A stretch of 64,000 nt of DNA from Onchocerca volvulus (Eukaryota; Nematoda; Chromadorea; Rhabditida; Onchocercidae), in assembly GCA_000499405.2 (NCBI GenBank), contig HG738140.1, positions 9,079,560-9,143,559 on the forward strand, read 5' to 3'. Under the pieces are notes generated by a model, which searched no databases, was not told the DNA's origin, and saw only the letters and a list, made by a program, of their open reading frames with translations. The stretch's first letter is position 1; every line of letters starts with the position of its first letter. Made by a program: the position numbers and the translations under genes. Of the stretch, positions 13,469 to 27,060 are shown piece by piece.

Positions 13469-16400
13469 TTAATTGAAAAATTCATCATTAAATGGATCAT
13501 TGTTGGAAGTAGTTGAAACAACCAAAGGTGCAGAAGTTCGGGCTGGTATACATGGTGCCCGTGGCGAACCCGTCATTATCGTTGTTGGTGATGCCGTCTT
13601 CGCATTCAATGTCATCGAATTAATCGGTACTTTTTTCGGTGGAATCATTAATTCGCTGAATGGATTCTTCTTTAATTCCGGACTGGAAAGCAGTGTATCC
13701 ATATCAACTAGCTTATTGAATGCTTCTTCCAGGGTTGATACTTTTTTCTTTTCTGTCCATTGAGAAAACGTTCTGAAATTCAGCAGTATTAGTAATTATG
13801 ATTAGAAACCTGAATTCTGAACTTTTTTTGAAAACCAAATCTGAAAATTGTTCCAAACATAACAAATTGGCGTCAGATGATTCAGAGACTGACTGCAGTG
13901 CAGCTTTCAATGTATCTCTCTAAAAAAGGCATCTGAATGAAGCAGCAATGTGCTCGGAAAAATGAGAAATCAACATATGATTCAAATGAATACAAAACCT
14001 TGGATCAGTGCCTGTTGAAGGTATGGCATTTTCATTTGTCGACCAAGAAACTGCCATAGGAAAGTGATGTGAAGCAGAACCTTTCAGAACTTGTTGAGCT
14101 TGCTGTGTGTCAAATGGATCAAAATCTACCCTTGCCACGGCGGTACCTTGCACTGACGATGCAAACGGATTTGTATCATGAAAAAAAAGAAAAAATATTC
14201 CATCGATATATGAAGCAATTTCTGTTATAAAAACATATTCGAGCATTCAAAAAAAAAAAAAGAAAAAAAAAACTAGAAGTCAGTAGGGCAACCTAGCAAT
14301 CTAGGAAAATAACATATTGTGATGAGTTATTCTCGAAGTGTTAAAAATTATTTCGTTAATAAAAAAAATTATTAATCTATGAGACATAAAAAGATTTGAG
14401 AGAATCAACTAAGTTTTTGTAAATGGTTTAACAATCCTATTTCTTTTCCTGAAAAATATTACCTCGTCGTTTCACTCTCTCTTATTCTTAAACTTCTATC
14501 TGAATTGATAATCAGATACGTAAAAATTGTGAAATAATACACTCTAAAATGACAACCATACTGTCAACATAGCGATACAAAAACAAGCAAACCGAGAAAG
14601 CAATGGGACGACTGTTTGGAGGTGTAAAAGCATCAGTATATGACCATAAGGCTGTCATTGGCTGTGTTGAAAGAGATGATTGTTGGACGCCAGAAGCATT
14701 TAACGGAATATTTCCGGATGGCGAGACTATCGGAAGACACCGGGGATTGAAGCTATTATCGAAAGGATCTGATGGATTTTTCTGAGCAAACGATGAAACA
14801 GGGGGTGGTGGTAATGGTGCAACAGTTCCAACTGATGATGGAAGAAAAGGCGCTGATGGCTGCACATTAGTAAGGATATCACTGGCAGGCCAAGAATCCT
14901 CCGCGAATGCCGGAATATTTTGCAACTGATTATAACCTTGCTCAATGTTATGAAGTTCAGATTCCAAATCTAGCAAATCTGCTACCGCAACACCATTATC
15001 TATCCGTACACCATCTGCTGTTTCCGATTCCTGCAATAACAGATGTAGAAATGGCTGCCAGATGAGTTCGCAAGATCTCTTAATGCTGTATACGATTTGA
15101 GTTTTATAACTGAATTTAGCTGATTCACTTTTGCCAATGTATAAATTCTTGAAATTTTCTAAATTATTAAAAGTGCATAAACAAAATTTATGCTTCAATC
15201 TCTCAAACTGACGTTCATTCGTCTAACGAAAAGTTTTTTTAAAGAAAAAGCAGGATGAACGTGACTGCAATCCTTTTGAAGAATTATCCACAGTTTTAAA
15301 GAAATCTTTGACATATAAATAAGTCTTAACGTTTTAAATTCTGAACATACACGTTTTTGTTGTTCTTCTTGCTTTTGTTTCACTTCAGCAAGATGAGCTT
15401 TCTTCATTTCAAAAACTATTTGGAACATATCACGAATTGATAAGACTGCACGATCCGCCGTTTGTGTTGTTTTAATTCCTGCAAGATTTAATAGCATGTA
15501 CAAATGCAAAACATTCTTTTTTTTAATCATTTGCCAACACTTTATTGTTTTTTAAATTTGCTCTAAATTTTCAAGTCGCAAAATGAACTAAATATTACGA
15601 TAGAAGAACAATTCCCCTACCAATATCAAAAATAAACAAAGATATTCTGTATTATTTCAATTTTTTCAGTTCCGACCAGAATTTACCACTTTTTCAATCT
15701 TCATGCAATGTTTATTTTTGGTAGCGGAAATCCAATCTGTTAAAACATGATTTAACGGCATATAACTAACCATAAAATTTATATTTGTTATCCGAACAAC
15801 TATAAATAAAGCCGAATGCACGTGCATCTGTTGTATCTCGCGCTATGAACGAGATCCTCGAAACAGGGAAATTATGCAAAACTGTCTGAAATATTAACTT
15901 CATAGCATTAGGAAAAATAATTAAAACAATGCATAAACAATATGACAAGTCTTGAAATCATAATCATCACTAAATGTCATGAAGACTGCTTGAGCTTACA
16001 ATGTTATACTGTCTTGAGATTCATCCCACATAAATCGTCGTAGCTACAGTACAGTTTTGTTTATTGATTAATATGAATTTATCAAATTATTCTAATCTGA
16101 GATCATTTATCAAATCAATCGAATCGAGATCAAGAGGACTTTTATTAACAAAATTTCGTTTTTTCTACAAAGTAAGATTAAGAAACAACGCCATATCAAT
16201 AATTAAATACGTTTAACATTATCTACATAAATTCAGAACGTTAGTATCATCTGCTTAATCTGCCAATGAATAATTGCCCATAGCAGCACAACTTCCGCCT
16301 TTCATAATCCGATAAGCCTATTTTGTAACCAGAAAATTATACTAAGAAATGCATAACGAAGACTGCCTTAATAAACAGGATTCAAAATTACCCACTTGAG

Positions 16401-17660
16401 TTTTTTCATCCTTAACTTTGAGGCCTTCGATTGAGATATTGAGAATAATTCGTTGTTTATGTTGGCCCGCACTTTTGACGGCCGCTTTCGCAAATCTCAT
16501 CGCTTCGGCACACATTGCGTCACCTCGAGCCTCATCAACGTCTCGAATACCGATTAACTTACCTTTGAAATCTACCCCATTCCCTTGGAATCGAAATGGA
16601 TCATTGCTGGATAACGCTGGAATAAAGAGAAAATAGTGAAAAATAAGTAAAGAATGGTATGTTAATAGACAAAATCGATGCATTTTGATCTGAAGGATGA
16701 GGAAGAATTCCGTTTTTTATTCAAATACTCAATTTAGAGATTTAATAAATATTCTGCAAACTGATGTTATTTCGTAATTATATTAATAAAATCTAAGTTT
16801 GTAAAGTGAAGTGTTAAATACTTAATAAAAATAAAACAACTAAAAGTTATCATTGAAACAAAACAAATAATAATTCACTCACTTCACTTAGGAAAGAATA
16901 AAGAAAAATAGAATATATAAGAAAATATATGATAATTTACTGTCAAGATTTAAAATTATTAGAGTAACTTGTGAGATGGTAACAAATTTTGGAATTTCCT
17001 AATCATGTCCAGTATTAACCGATTGGATTGGATCTAATTTACCATTTCCTTTGCTGCACGCGCTGTTGGATGATAAGATGAACTCACTGAGAAATATCAC
17101 ATAGGTTAGGTTGGAAATGAAAGAAGTAAATGGGTAGTTGCATAACAACAATTAGTTGTCATAGCACGTTATGCTATCTGAAATGACATGCTATGTTATG
17201 CATCAATCAGTACAGGCCGCAATCAATCCCTTCGAAACTGTGGTCCAAAACAACTGTGCTGTGATGGGAAGAAAAGGAACTACTTGAGAGTGACGGCTAA
17301 TGTCCTGCGATTCTATGATGGACAGCTGCAGGCGTGAAAGGAGAGAACGGCACTTGCACTTGCATTACTCTTCACTGATGGACAAGAGTAGAATTATTGC
17401 TAATGAAATATATATATATGAAAAATTAGAAAAAAGCAAAAACCTTTGCATTTGGTAGATGACCGTTTCAGCATTGCCAACCTTGCCTTCGGCGAGTTTG
17501 CTCTGCCATTCGAAGACGATCCATGTTGCCGCTGTCCTACTGCACCCGCAGCTGCAACTGCAGTACTGCCGATAACGTTAGCTATCGTGCCGATTTGCAC
17601 TCCCTCCTCTCCGCCATGTTGCTCCTCCCTAAGACGACGTTGATGCTGGAAGCCGACCAT
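13469..17660 (-). CDS. dab-1: Disabled-type adaptor with PTB domain
   Basis: Disabled proteins bind NPxY tails of LDL-receptor-type cargo through a PTB domain and link them to clathrin coats. Exons (- strand): 17660-17444, 16616-16396, 15885-15771, 15478-15351, 15030-14593, 14177-13999 and 13772-13469, totalling 1602 bases (533 residues). The PTB occupies about residues 75-225: [79 protein letters not shown]. These match vertebrate Dab1/Dab2 closely. The tail is disordered, with DPF (AP-2 type) and NPF (EH-domain type) motifs: [30 protein letters not shown] and [10 protein letters not shown] at the end. Start: the first ATG in the exon ([10 protein letters not shown]), but the frame is open upstream to an acceptor at 17732-17733. 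The exon 6 acceptor at 14178-14179 is non-canonical (see findings). Confidence 0.93.
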
Positions 17661-17730
17661 TGCGCCTTTCTTTGATCGTTCTCTCTTTCTCGTGATGTCT
17701 CTCAAGTTGTGTTTTCTCTCGCTTCGTAAC

Positions 17731-17733
17731 TCT
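17731..17733 (-). other. 3' splice site upstream of the dab-1 start codon
   Basis: On the minus strand aaattttag precedes position 17731, about 70 bases before the ATG. It could be a trans-splicing (spliced-leader) acceptor or the acceptor of an intron from a farther upstream exon. The frame between it and the ATG has no stop. Confidence 0.5.
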
Positions 17734-17971
17734 AAAATTTACGGGCATTAATTTTAAAGTAAATTGAAAACGAGAAATTTAATTCTGCAACAAATCAGAC
17801 AAAACAAACTAAATGTTCATTGATCTCACGTTTGTTTAATTTTTTTTGCCCTCTTTAACTCACAATTTTCATCTCATCTGTTTACTAAATTATCCCACTG
17901 TTTTTTTTTCCACATTCCCAAGATTAAACTCAAAACTTCACAATTTTGTGATCACAAATTGGTAGGATTTG

Positions 17972-17979
17972 ACACATAC

Positions 17980-18058
<79 letters not shown>

Positions 18059-18063
18059 CATAC
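17972..18063. repeat. (CA)n(TA)n compound microsatellite
   Basis: CA dinucleotides with a few CATA interruptions, then an uninterrupted CA run to about 18027, a TA run to about 18054, and a short CATA tail. Confidence 0.97.
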
Positions 18064-19791
18064 ATCATATGGGCCATATGGACATGTTCATGAATCTTTA
18101 CTGCCAAATATTTCAATCCCAATTGAGTTGACCATTGTGATAAATTCAATGTGTAGACACAGTGACGTTGACACAGAAAGATGTTGTCACCGTTTATTAT
18201 AAACAGACAAATATCCCTGAAGGATGGAAGGGGAAGGGTTTCTTTCTGATCCACATCTTTTGACCCTTTCTTCAATCTCTGAACAGAGTAAGCCTTCCCT
18301 TATCGCTGATTCAATTACGGGGATTATTTATCATTCGTTGGATAGATTTCTTCTCATTTTCATCTTTACTTCATTCAGAACTTTCTATCCAAAAATCTTT
18401 TTCACATTGGACATATTCTTATCTGAATACGTTCTTATCTAAATGAATAATTAGCTGAATATTGCATAGTTTAATATATACTGAGTGATTGAAGAATTCT
18501 TCAATAATACATCTCGATCTAAATCCCAATAAAGAAAGAAAGAAAAAATACATTTCTCGAAATTAAAAAATTAACAATTTTTATCGAGGACTTTTTTCTA
18601 TCATTTATTTCCTCAACTGATAGTATTTGAAGTAACGACAAAAAATGTCTCTCTATTGATCTTAATTTTCATTGATCTCCATTGTTAACTACAATCTTTT
18701 CCGTTTAGATTTGTGCTCTCAACACTTTTTTCGTAACTACTTTGTTCAGCTTTGCAATTTATTCCTTCTCCAAAGAACTTTTAGGAATGATCGATGTCAA
18801 AGTCGAGAATCAAGTGAGATTTTTGTAAATTCAGTAAGTAATGCACGAGCATTCTAATAATTTGAGGATAAAGAATATTTCTAAATCTGAAAGTAATGCA
18901 TTTACTAAACTAAAATGCTGTTAATTAAGCTTATTATCAGGAAGATAAAATCGTTCAAATGTTTTTCTTATAGAGATTTCTGCAGTATATCAAATAGTAT
19001 CGAATAGAAGTATGCTCTTTGCTATTATCCCAATCGCTAATGCAGATTACAACGAAACTTTTTCAAGTTATTTTTTTCCACGATGCATATTATGCCATTA
19101 ATGATATAACAATTACTATATGTCTACCAGTATGTATCATATAACAGAGTCCCAGAAAAGTAAAAAATCGCAACAAATTAAAATATGCAAGTATATGAGA
19201 TGTACTTTTTTACTGAACCTAATTTAAAGTTTAGAAACCATTAATCTATTCAAAAAGTATTTTGAGAACGGTCAGAAATTTCCGAAATATTCCAAGATAA
19301 AACTGCTCAAGGAGCAATCAATTTTATTATGTTCTAATTCGATTCCAAAAATAGTCATCATCTCACTAAAACTGTTTCTGTAGCTATATTGTTCCCGAAA
19401 TTTTTAAAAGTAGACTAAAATTCAGAAATACAATTCTGTCGAAAAGAATATAATGAAATTTCCTACGACTTGATTCTCTTTTTTTTTCCTTAAGAATATA
19501 CGGTCTACTGCTATCTAGATCAAAAATCAACAGCAAATTATCTGAAAAGGAGTTTCAGGCATCATTAAAAATAATTTGTGGAAAATTATTTGTAGTAAAT
19601 GGAAATTAAAAAACTTGAAAAGATGTCTATGACAGCTGGTAATAACAGATACTGACTAACGAATGGATTTAATTGAGGGCATTTATGATGCCGAAAATGA
19701 GAATCCAATTCCCAAAAACATTCTAAAAGGTCAATGTGCTAATTATTGAAATGACAAAGAGAGCAAATTTGCACTCATTTGAAGAATACCT

Positions 19792-19859
19792 AATGACACT
19801 GAGTAATGTTTTGAATTATATATTTAAATGACACTGAGTAATGTTTGAATTATATATTA
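19792..19859. repeat. two-copy tandem duplication, about 33 bp unit
   Basis: The unit aatgacactgagtaatgttt followed by gaattatatatt occurs twice in a row with one or two base differences. Confidence 0.9.
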
Positions 19860-22800
19860 TTGCGATATTTCAGTTGTGATTGGATTTACCCAGAAGTGAA
19901 GATTATGTCGAAACGAAAAAACTCAAACATAGAGATTACATTATCAACTGTTTTTAATTATCGGGAAGAGTCACTTTAATACACATTTCTTCATTTTAAT
20001 ACAGAATACAATAAATTAAGATCACAAATTAACTAAATCCTATCGAAACCGTTGTTTATCCTAGAATTATGAAAAGAATTCTGTTAACGTAAATTTGTCA
20101 ATTTTTATTAATTTATCGATGTTATTAAAAGAATTTCTTTTTTTATTATTTCCAATATGGAATAATTTATCTGAACGAAAGACGAACTGGAAATCTGGAA
20201 CGGTAGTTCTTGCAGTCGCAGAACTGCAACTAAATATCCAAGATTTCCAGTTTTGCTGAATCATTATGGGATTGAAAAACAAAGGTCTAGGATCATTTGA
20301 TGCAATATTTAACATGACAAATGCACAGAGATAAATGGAACAGAGCTACTGCTATTGAGCAACATCAAATGAAAAGTCACATTTACTCAGATTTGTCGAC
20401 AGAACTAAATTTAATTCATAAATCATCAAAAACTGTTGAAAACGGTCAACCGCAATTTCCTGCTGATGACTAAATGAACTGCTAATGTCGACAAGATTTT
20501 CATTTTCATTTCATTTCAATTTTCTCTTTCCACATTAATTTGTTCAAATGAGAAATACGAAAAGGAAAAGATTATCCTGTCTATCCAATGCCCGATGATG
20601 ATTTTTCAAGGTGAAGAATCAGCTGTTAGACCATGGAATTATAGATTCAAAAGGGAAATAGAAGAAGGGAAAAAGAAGGAAACGTATTGGTGATAAAGGC
20701 CGCAGAAAAATGCTTCAAGACAGTGTAGAAGACGAAAGTATCGTAAATCAGCCTAAAAAAAAGAACTGGAAAGAACAAAAAGCATCTGAAATACGAAATA
20801 GGAAAAATATGAGAAAAGAAAAAACAGAGACAACTTCTTCTATTTTTGCCGTAACTAAAATTCTTTCGCTCACCGAACTTTTAAACTTTCCGCTGCATTT
20901 CGTCAGCTCAAAAACTTCTCAAAAGCCCAATAAGGGAAATTTTTTAATTCAATAAATTTGATTCATGTCGATTACCGAGTGAGATTTCTCGCTTTCATTT
21001 AAATTTAAATCTTTCCTATCAATTAATTCATTATTATGTCTCTTCACTTCAACTGGTTTCAATTATTTCCATCTCAATTATACGAAGTGTACGTAAACAT
21101 TCATATTAAATTACATAATTAAGATAAATTGGAATTCTATATTCATCAGCGTGAAAAATCCTGTCCATAATTTTACGACTTTATAATCTATTCAAACTAT
21201 AATGATAACATCACAAGGCATCAACTGATTGCTCGAAACAAGTTCTGCAAAACGGCGACTTATTTCAATAAAATTTTCTTTTTCATGAACAGCGATATCT
21301 AAGTTTGCAAACAACTAATATCATATAAACAACTTCATAATTTCAGTCATGAGTTAATTCTTATCTTTTTATCAACTAACTGATACTCAAAGGGAAATTG
21401 GTTGGACTTCAAAACAATTACCAAAATTTCTTCTGTCATATATTTTCAGGCTTGATTGGATGATATTACTAATAATGCTTCCGCATTTTCAAGAAAAGGA
21501 TGAAACTGTTGAAGAGATGGAATTTACAAAAGAAATAGTTGAGCGAGAATATATCCGTCTAAAATTTTCATAATAAATGAGGAATTATTTTAATTTCTAA
21601 AATTGTTCCATGGAATTTGAGCAAATGCTTGAATTCAATTCTATCATTACACAGAAGTTACTACATTTGAAGGTAAAAAAGATGATTTTTCTTGGTAAAT
21701 AGATGACAAAAACTGGTGTTTCGAGTAAAGCAAAAACCAGTCCTTCCGCCAATTTTCTCCAGCCGTTTCCAATGAATTTTCGTGATGATACATCGAAGTA
21801 ACAAATGGACTGATCGAGCCGCTTATCTGTGAAAGAGAACAACGACGACAATGCACGACAAGAGAAAAGACAGAAAAAGGAGACGGCGATGATACAGGTC
21901 GCAATTCAGGTTTTCATCGCTAATTAACAAAGTTAGCGCTAGAAGCAGCAAGAAAGTCCAGCAGAAGAACAGGGAAGTGACTACTGTACGCAATATGCAA
22001 TTGCTTGCTGGTGATAAGAAATGAATATTAGTAACGGAATAAATATATAAACAATTTTTATCTATTTAATCATTTCTTTTTTATTTCTTTACTAATTTAT
22101 TTATTGATCTAAAAATTTTGAAACCCTCCCTTCTCCCCCAAAGAATACGAAACACTTCATGGATGAGTCGAAATTCTTTAAATTGAAAGGTTAAGATCGA
22201 ACAAAAGCTAATATCAACAGTGATTATATGGCAAACTATAAAGTCTTTCCTAAATTTTTCTCTTTTTAATTTCTTTCAAGTGTTAAATTTCAAATCCAAA
22301 AATTCCATCAATTTCAAAACTGCTCGCGAATTAGTTTCATATTTGCATATTGCTAAATAGTAGCATAATTTTATAAAAAAAAAAGGAATAAAAAAAAAAT
22401 TGAATAATTAATATCAATAGGAATTTGAATACGAAAGGATGAATTCAAATAAAAAGCTTCAATATAAAGTTTGAAAGTGTATTCGTTTACTAAATAAAAT
22501 CAATGCGATGTGTCGAAAGATGCTTTGAGAATTATTCTGCTCTACACGGACGGCAATTACTTGCCAGATGATAATTTATCCGTAGCAGTTTAAATAAAAA
22601 TCAATAGGACAATTGCGAAATAAACATCAATAAACCACTGAATACTATTAGTTCTATTACTGAAGCGCAGTGTGGAAATGAAAAGTTGAAAGTGCAAGAC
22701 TTAAAAGTGTTGAAAAATAAGTAAAATATGATGATAGCAAAATAAATAAGCAAATTTTTACACTTCAAAAAGCAATAAAAGTTAGTCATTGGGTCGGACC

Positions 22801-23542
22801 GCTAAATCGGACCGTCAAATGATAATTCTGATAAGCTTGTCTTCTGCTGCTGGAAAGTCTATCCAGTGTTATTTCATTCAGTACAGTAGCTAATTAAATG
22901 AGCTACATCTTCACACGGCATATGCTAGATTTTCGTATTTATCACATTAAAAAGAGCTCCGATGCTTGAAAAATTTATTTCACAGTTTGAAATTTGAAAG
23001 ATATATTCGGTTGATCATAATTATTTCAAAAACAATATAAATTGCAACAATATTTTTTAAAAAAGTTAAAGACACATTTAGTTTCACGACAAAGTAGTCT
23101 CCGATGAGTGAATCATGCGGGCATGCACTTATGATAGCTTTCTTATTGATAAAAATTCTACTAATTTCATAGAATGCCTGAATCAGGTACAATCAAATTT
23201 TTTTACAAAAACTGAAATTTTTGAAAACAGAATTTCTATTCACCGCTAAATGCTTCCATAAATTGACACAATTGATGGTAATGTTTAGTGACGGAAACGG
23301 CAATATTTAATGATATCAAAGAAACCATAAATAGAAAGGCAACGACGTCAACAAAGCAAATTTTCAATTCAGTGTTAAAAAAATCAAAAACGAGATAGTT
23401 GAGAAAACAAAAAAAGTACGGATAGTGAGTGATAAAGTGTTAATGAGCGGTGTGGCCAATTTTAACTGATTCATAGGTGGAGAAACATTTTGCTTGAAGT
23501 TATACAAATCGATCTTGGAGATTTTAAAAATCGATCGACGGT

Positions 23543-23661
23543 GACTGACTGACTGACTGACTGGTTGGTTGGTTGGTTGGTTGGTTGGTTGGTTGGTTGG
23601 TTGGTTGGTTGGTTGGTTGGTTGGTTGGTTGGTTGGTTGGTTGGTTGGTTGGTTGGTTGGT
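23543..23661. repeat. (GACT)n(GGTT)n tetranucleotide microsatellite
   Basis: About five GACT units lead directly into about 25 perfect GGTT units. On the minus strand all frames read as Asn-Gln-Pro-Thr repeats, which is an artefact of the repeat. Confidence 0.98.
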
Positions 23662-25627
23662 GAGCCGAAGTGGATGAAAGAATGCGATAAATTTGAGAGG
23701 GAATTGTGAAAAATTCGATACAATCTGATCCAATTGCGGGTAGAAGAAGGCGAACAGAAGAAGAGATCGCCAAACTATCCTATCAGTGGTATTAAAGATG
23801 TCAGATGGACGGGTGGATGCAAAGAGGAGATTATCATGAAAGGAAGGATAAACAAAATTGAAGGAATCGCTACTAGCGACGTCGTCCAGAATTAATGATC
23901 ATCATCATCACTGACGACGACGAGACGCCGCCGACAGCGAATTTAACGCACCAATTGAGCTATTCGAAGTAAGCGGACGCACGATAGATGGACTGATTGC
24001 TAAGCAACGAATTGATTCATTTGGCAAACAGGAAGCAGATGGACTGATTGATTGATGGTTGTAGCGTAGCGAAGCGTTGATTTTATGCATACCGGTTTGC
24101 GTTCCATCGCTTTTTTGAGATCAAACTGTTCAGTGGAAAAAAGAGAAAAAACTAAAACGTGAACAATGATTTGAAACGTCGAATTTTCATAAGGGATTGA
24201 AATATTCAAACTTTGAAAATTTATGTTTTGGCCTGCCATTCTTCGGATATTTAGCTATAAATCCAAGAATAATGTAAATTTCGAAGTTCAAAGTACCCTG
24301 GACGAAACTTTAAAGTAGAGAGATAGGTATTTTTCGTGATGAATGTAAATTTCAGAGAAACGTATGCTACAAAGATAATAGATACTACGCGCTTAAAGAT
24401 ATTACTAACATTCAGTCCATCGATTGATAAATCTGATAACTCATTATTGAAGAGCAAGAAAGAAAATGGCTTATCACGTTCAGTCATTTTTCAATGCTCC
24501 AAATTAAGAATATGTCATTTATTTACTGATCACTGATTTTGGATATCACAAAATTTTATTGCCTCGTTTCATTCCTAGCAAATTCAGTCCTTTATACATA
24601 ACACTGTTTCATACAATTAGGAGGAAAATGAAATGCAAGAAGATAGCTCATTGAAACCATAAAATCGATTAGTAATTTTTTATTGAAATAACATAGTGTT
24701 TGTGTTGAATTAAAATAAAAATAGCATCATTTTTGATACAAAGATTGATAATAAATTATCTTCAATTGTCAGTGTGATCAGATAATAAAAATACTATTAA
24801 ACGATTAGAGATCTGACTTCAAATGAGTATTTATTTTTCAAACAAATCTTATATACGAGATGTTCCTAACACAGTAATATTTTTGAATTTGAAAATTCGA
24901 AAAAATGTATTAATTTCTCTGCAATAAAGTTGTTTGCAAAAACCTTTTCATTTTTCAACACTTCCAATTTCACCTTCAGATTTATTATTCAACCTTATTA
25001 GAATTGCGACATTAGAATTACTTTGTGTAATTTTCGATAATACAACTAAGCCAAGTACACTATGAACATATCATTAACATATGATGAATATTCTAGAAAT
25101 ATTTCAATTATGAAATTAGCTCTTCTGATGCATCACAAGTAAAACGTCTGGTAAAATTTATTTAATCTATTGGAATAAAAAAATTCCAAATTGAAATTCT
25201 CGAATCAACAAGTCTCAGGTTTTATTGACACAATTAATTCTCCAATAGAAACGATATGAATTTATGCAAACCAATATATATATCTTGATCTTTCCATTTC
25301 CTTCTCGCATCTACTAAGCATCACATTACACAGTATCACTGTACCCTAAAACGAAACCTCAATAGGAGACAAATAAGAGTGTATGAAATGAGTATCTCTC
25401 TATTTGATGGACAAGAAGGAAAAAGGAGGATCATGAGATAGACAAAAGTAAACAAACAAAATTCGCTCATTGCGCCACTGAGCGATAGTTTACAAGACTT
25501 CGATTACATCTGCTGCGAATATCGCCAAAATTTTTTGAGCCAATACGTCATAAAATATAAACCAACAACATCAATGCTATAAAGCTGAATTCAACTATTC
25601 ATCAGACGATAAGCGCAAAGTTGGCTC

Positions 25628-27060
25628 TTGAAAAAAGTTGAGATATCTTTTTTACAACTAGCTCTTTCGCACTGATTTAGAAATATTTCGATAAGTAATA
25701 TCATAAATCGTTATATTATATGTCATGATACGATGTATAAAACTGATATCATAAGTTATCTTATCTTATATCATATCATGATGTCACAATATCATATATC
25801 ATAAGTTTAATAATTTCATATGCTTACACGTAAAAACATTCGAAGGAGAAATATAATATTCATTAGTTAGTGCAGTCATAAATTTCGCATATTACGACTA
25901 ATATATTTTTAATATTAAACTTTTTATTTAAATATTATGTATATTAAATTCTTTAATGTTAAATATTGATCCAAAATTTTAAACTTACTGATTTTCAAAC
26001 AAATATTGAAAAAATTAGAAAGATCGCAAATTTAATCGATGACAGTTACACAGTGCCAAAAGACAAATTGATGAAATCATATCTTGATTTCAACTAATCA
26101 TAAGTATCTAATAACTGATGACAGTAGCACAGTTACTATAACCGATGACAATGATATAATACTGCAATTTCAACTGATGATAATTATACATAGTTGAAAC
26201 TTTAACCGATGAAAAGAATATAGTACCACAACTTTAATTGTAACAATTATATCCCATGCAGTTTTAACCAATGGCAAGAATGCAGTATAGCAATTTTAAT
26301 TCATGAAAAAGTTGAGATATTGTTTTTACAACTAAATCTTTCGTACTGAATTCAGAGATGTTTTGAAAACTGAAATCATACATTATCATATCATACGTCA
26401 CAATAAGATATATAAAATGGTATCATGTTATCATATCAAATATCATATCACAATATCATATATCATAAGTTTAACAATTTCATATATTCACATGTAAAAA
26501 CATTCGAGAGAGAAATGAAATATTCATTAGTTGGCATAATCATAAATTTCGCATACTACGATTAATATGTTTTTACTAAGATTTTAGAAATAATAATTTT
26601 TAAACAAATATTGAAAACATTATAAAGATTGCAACTTTAATCGATGATAAGGATATAGTATCACAACTTTAATTTCTAACAATTATATTCATTATAGCTT
26701 TAACCAATGACAATGATACAGTACTGCAATTTAATTGATAATAATTATATCCACTGCAGCTTTAACCAATGACAAGGATACAGTACCGAACTTTAATTCC
26801 CATGACAACAATACAGTACCGCAACTTAAACCAATAATAAGGATACAATACCACAACTTTAATCGATAATAAGGATACAATACCATAATTTTAACCGGTA
26901 ATAAGAATAAAATACCATAACTTTAATCGATAATGAAGATGCAATGCCACAACTTTAACCGATAACAAGGATTTAATACATCACTTTGATTGATAACAAT
27001 TATATACTGCTGTAGTTTTACTGCTGTCAAGATTATCCTACTACAAAACTGCAACTGATA
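25628..27060. repeat. composite satellite: 680-bp higher-order unit with 32-bp monomers
   Basis: A block at about 25628-26045 recurs diverged at about 26308-26650, an offset near 680 bp. Shared words include acattcga then gagaaat, atattcattagtt, and caaatattgaaaa. Between and after these blocks lies a degenerate array whose clearest monomers are exactly 32 bp (26820-26980): caactttaatcgataataag followed by gatacaatacca. The array continues in weaker form to about 27060. Confidence 0.85.

Noticed and set aside
13713..13910. Minus-strand frame inside the last dab-1 intron
   Set aside because: It overlaps the confirmed intron 13773-13998 and uses a different frame from the final exon; the flanking exons join perfectly without it.
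17952..18275. Open frames on both strands over the CA/TA repeat
   Set aside because: Low-complexity HT/IY or CV runs caused by the dinucleotide repeat.
20710..20955. 81-codon charged ATG frame
   Set aside because: Biased toward K, E and N as expected from A-rich sequence; nothing recognisable.
23364..23773. Three overlapping minus-strand frames of Asn-Gln-Pro-Thr repeats
   Set aside because: They arise from the GGTT microsatellite, which is open in all frames; flanks show no domain or splice logic.
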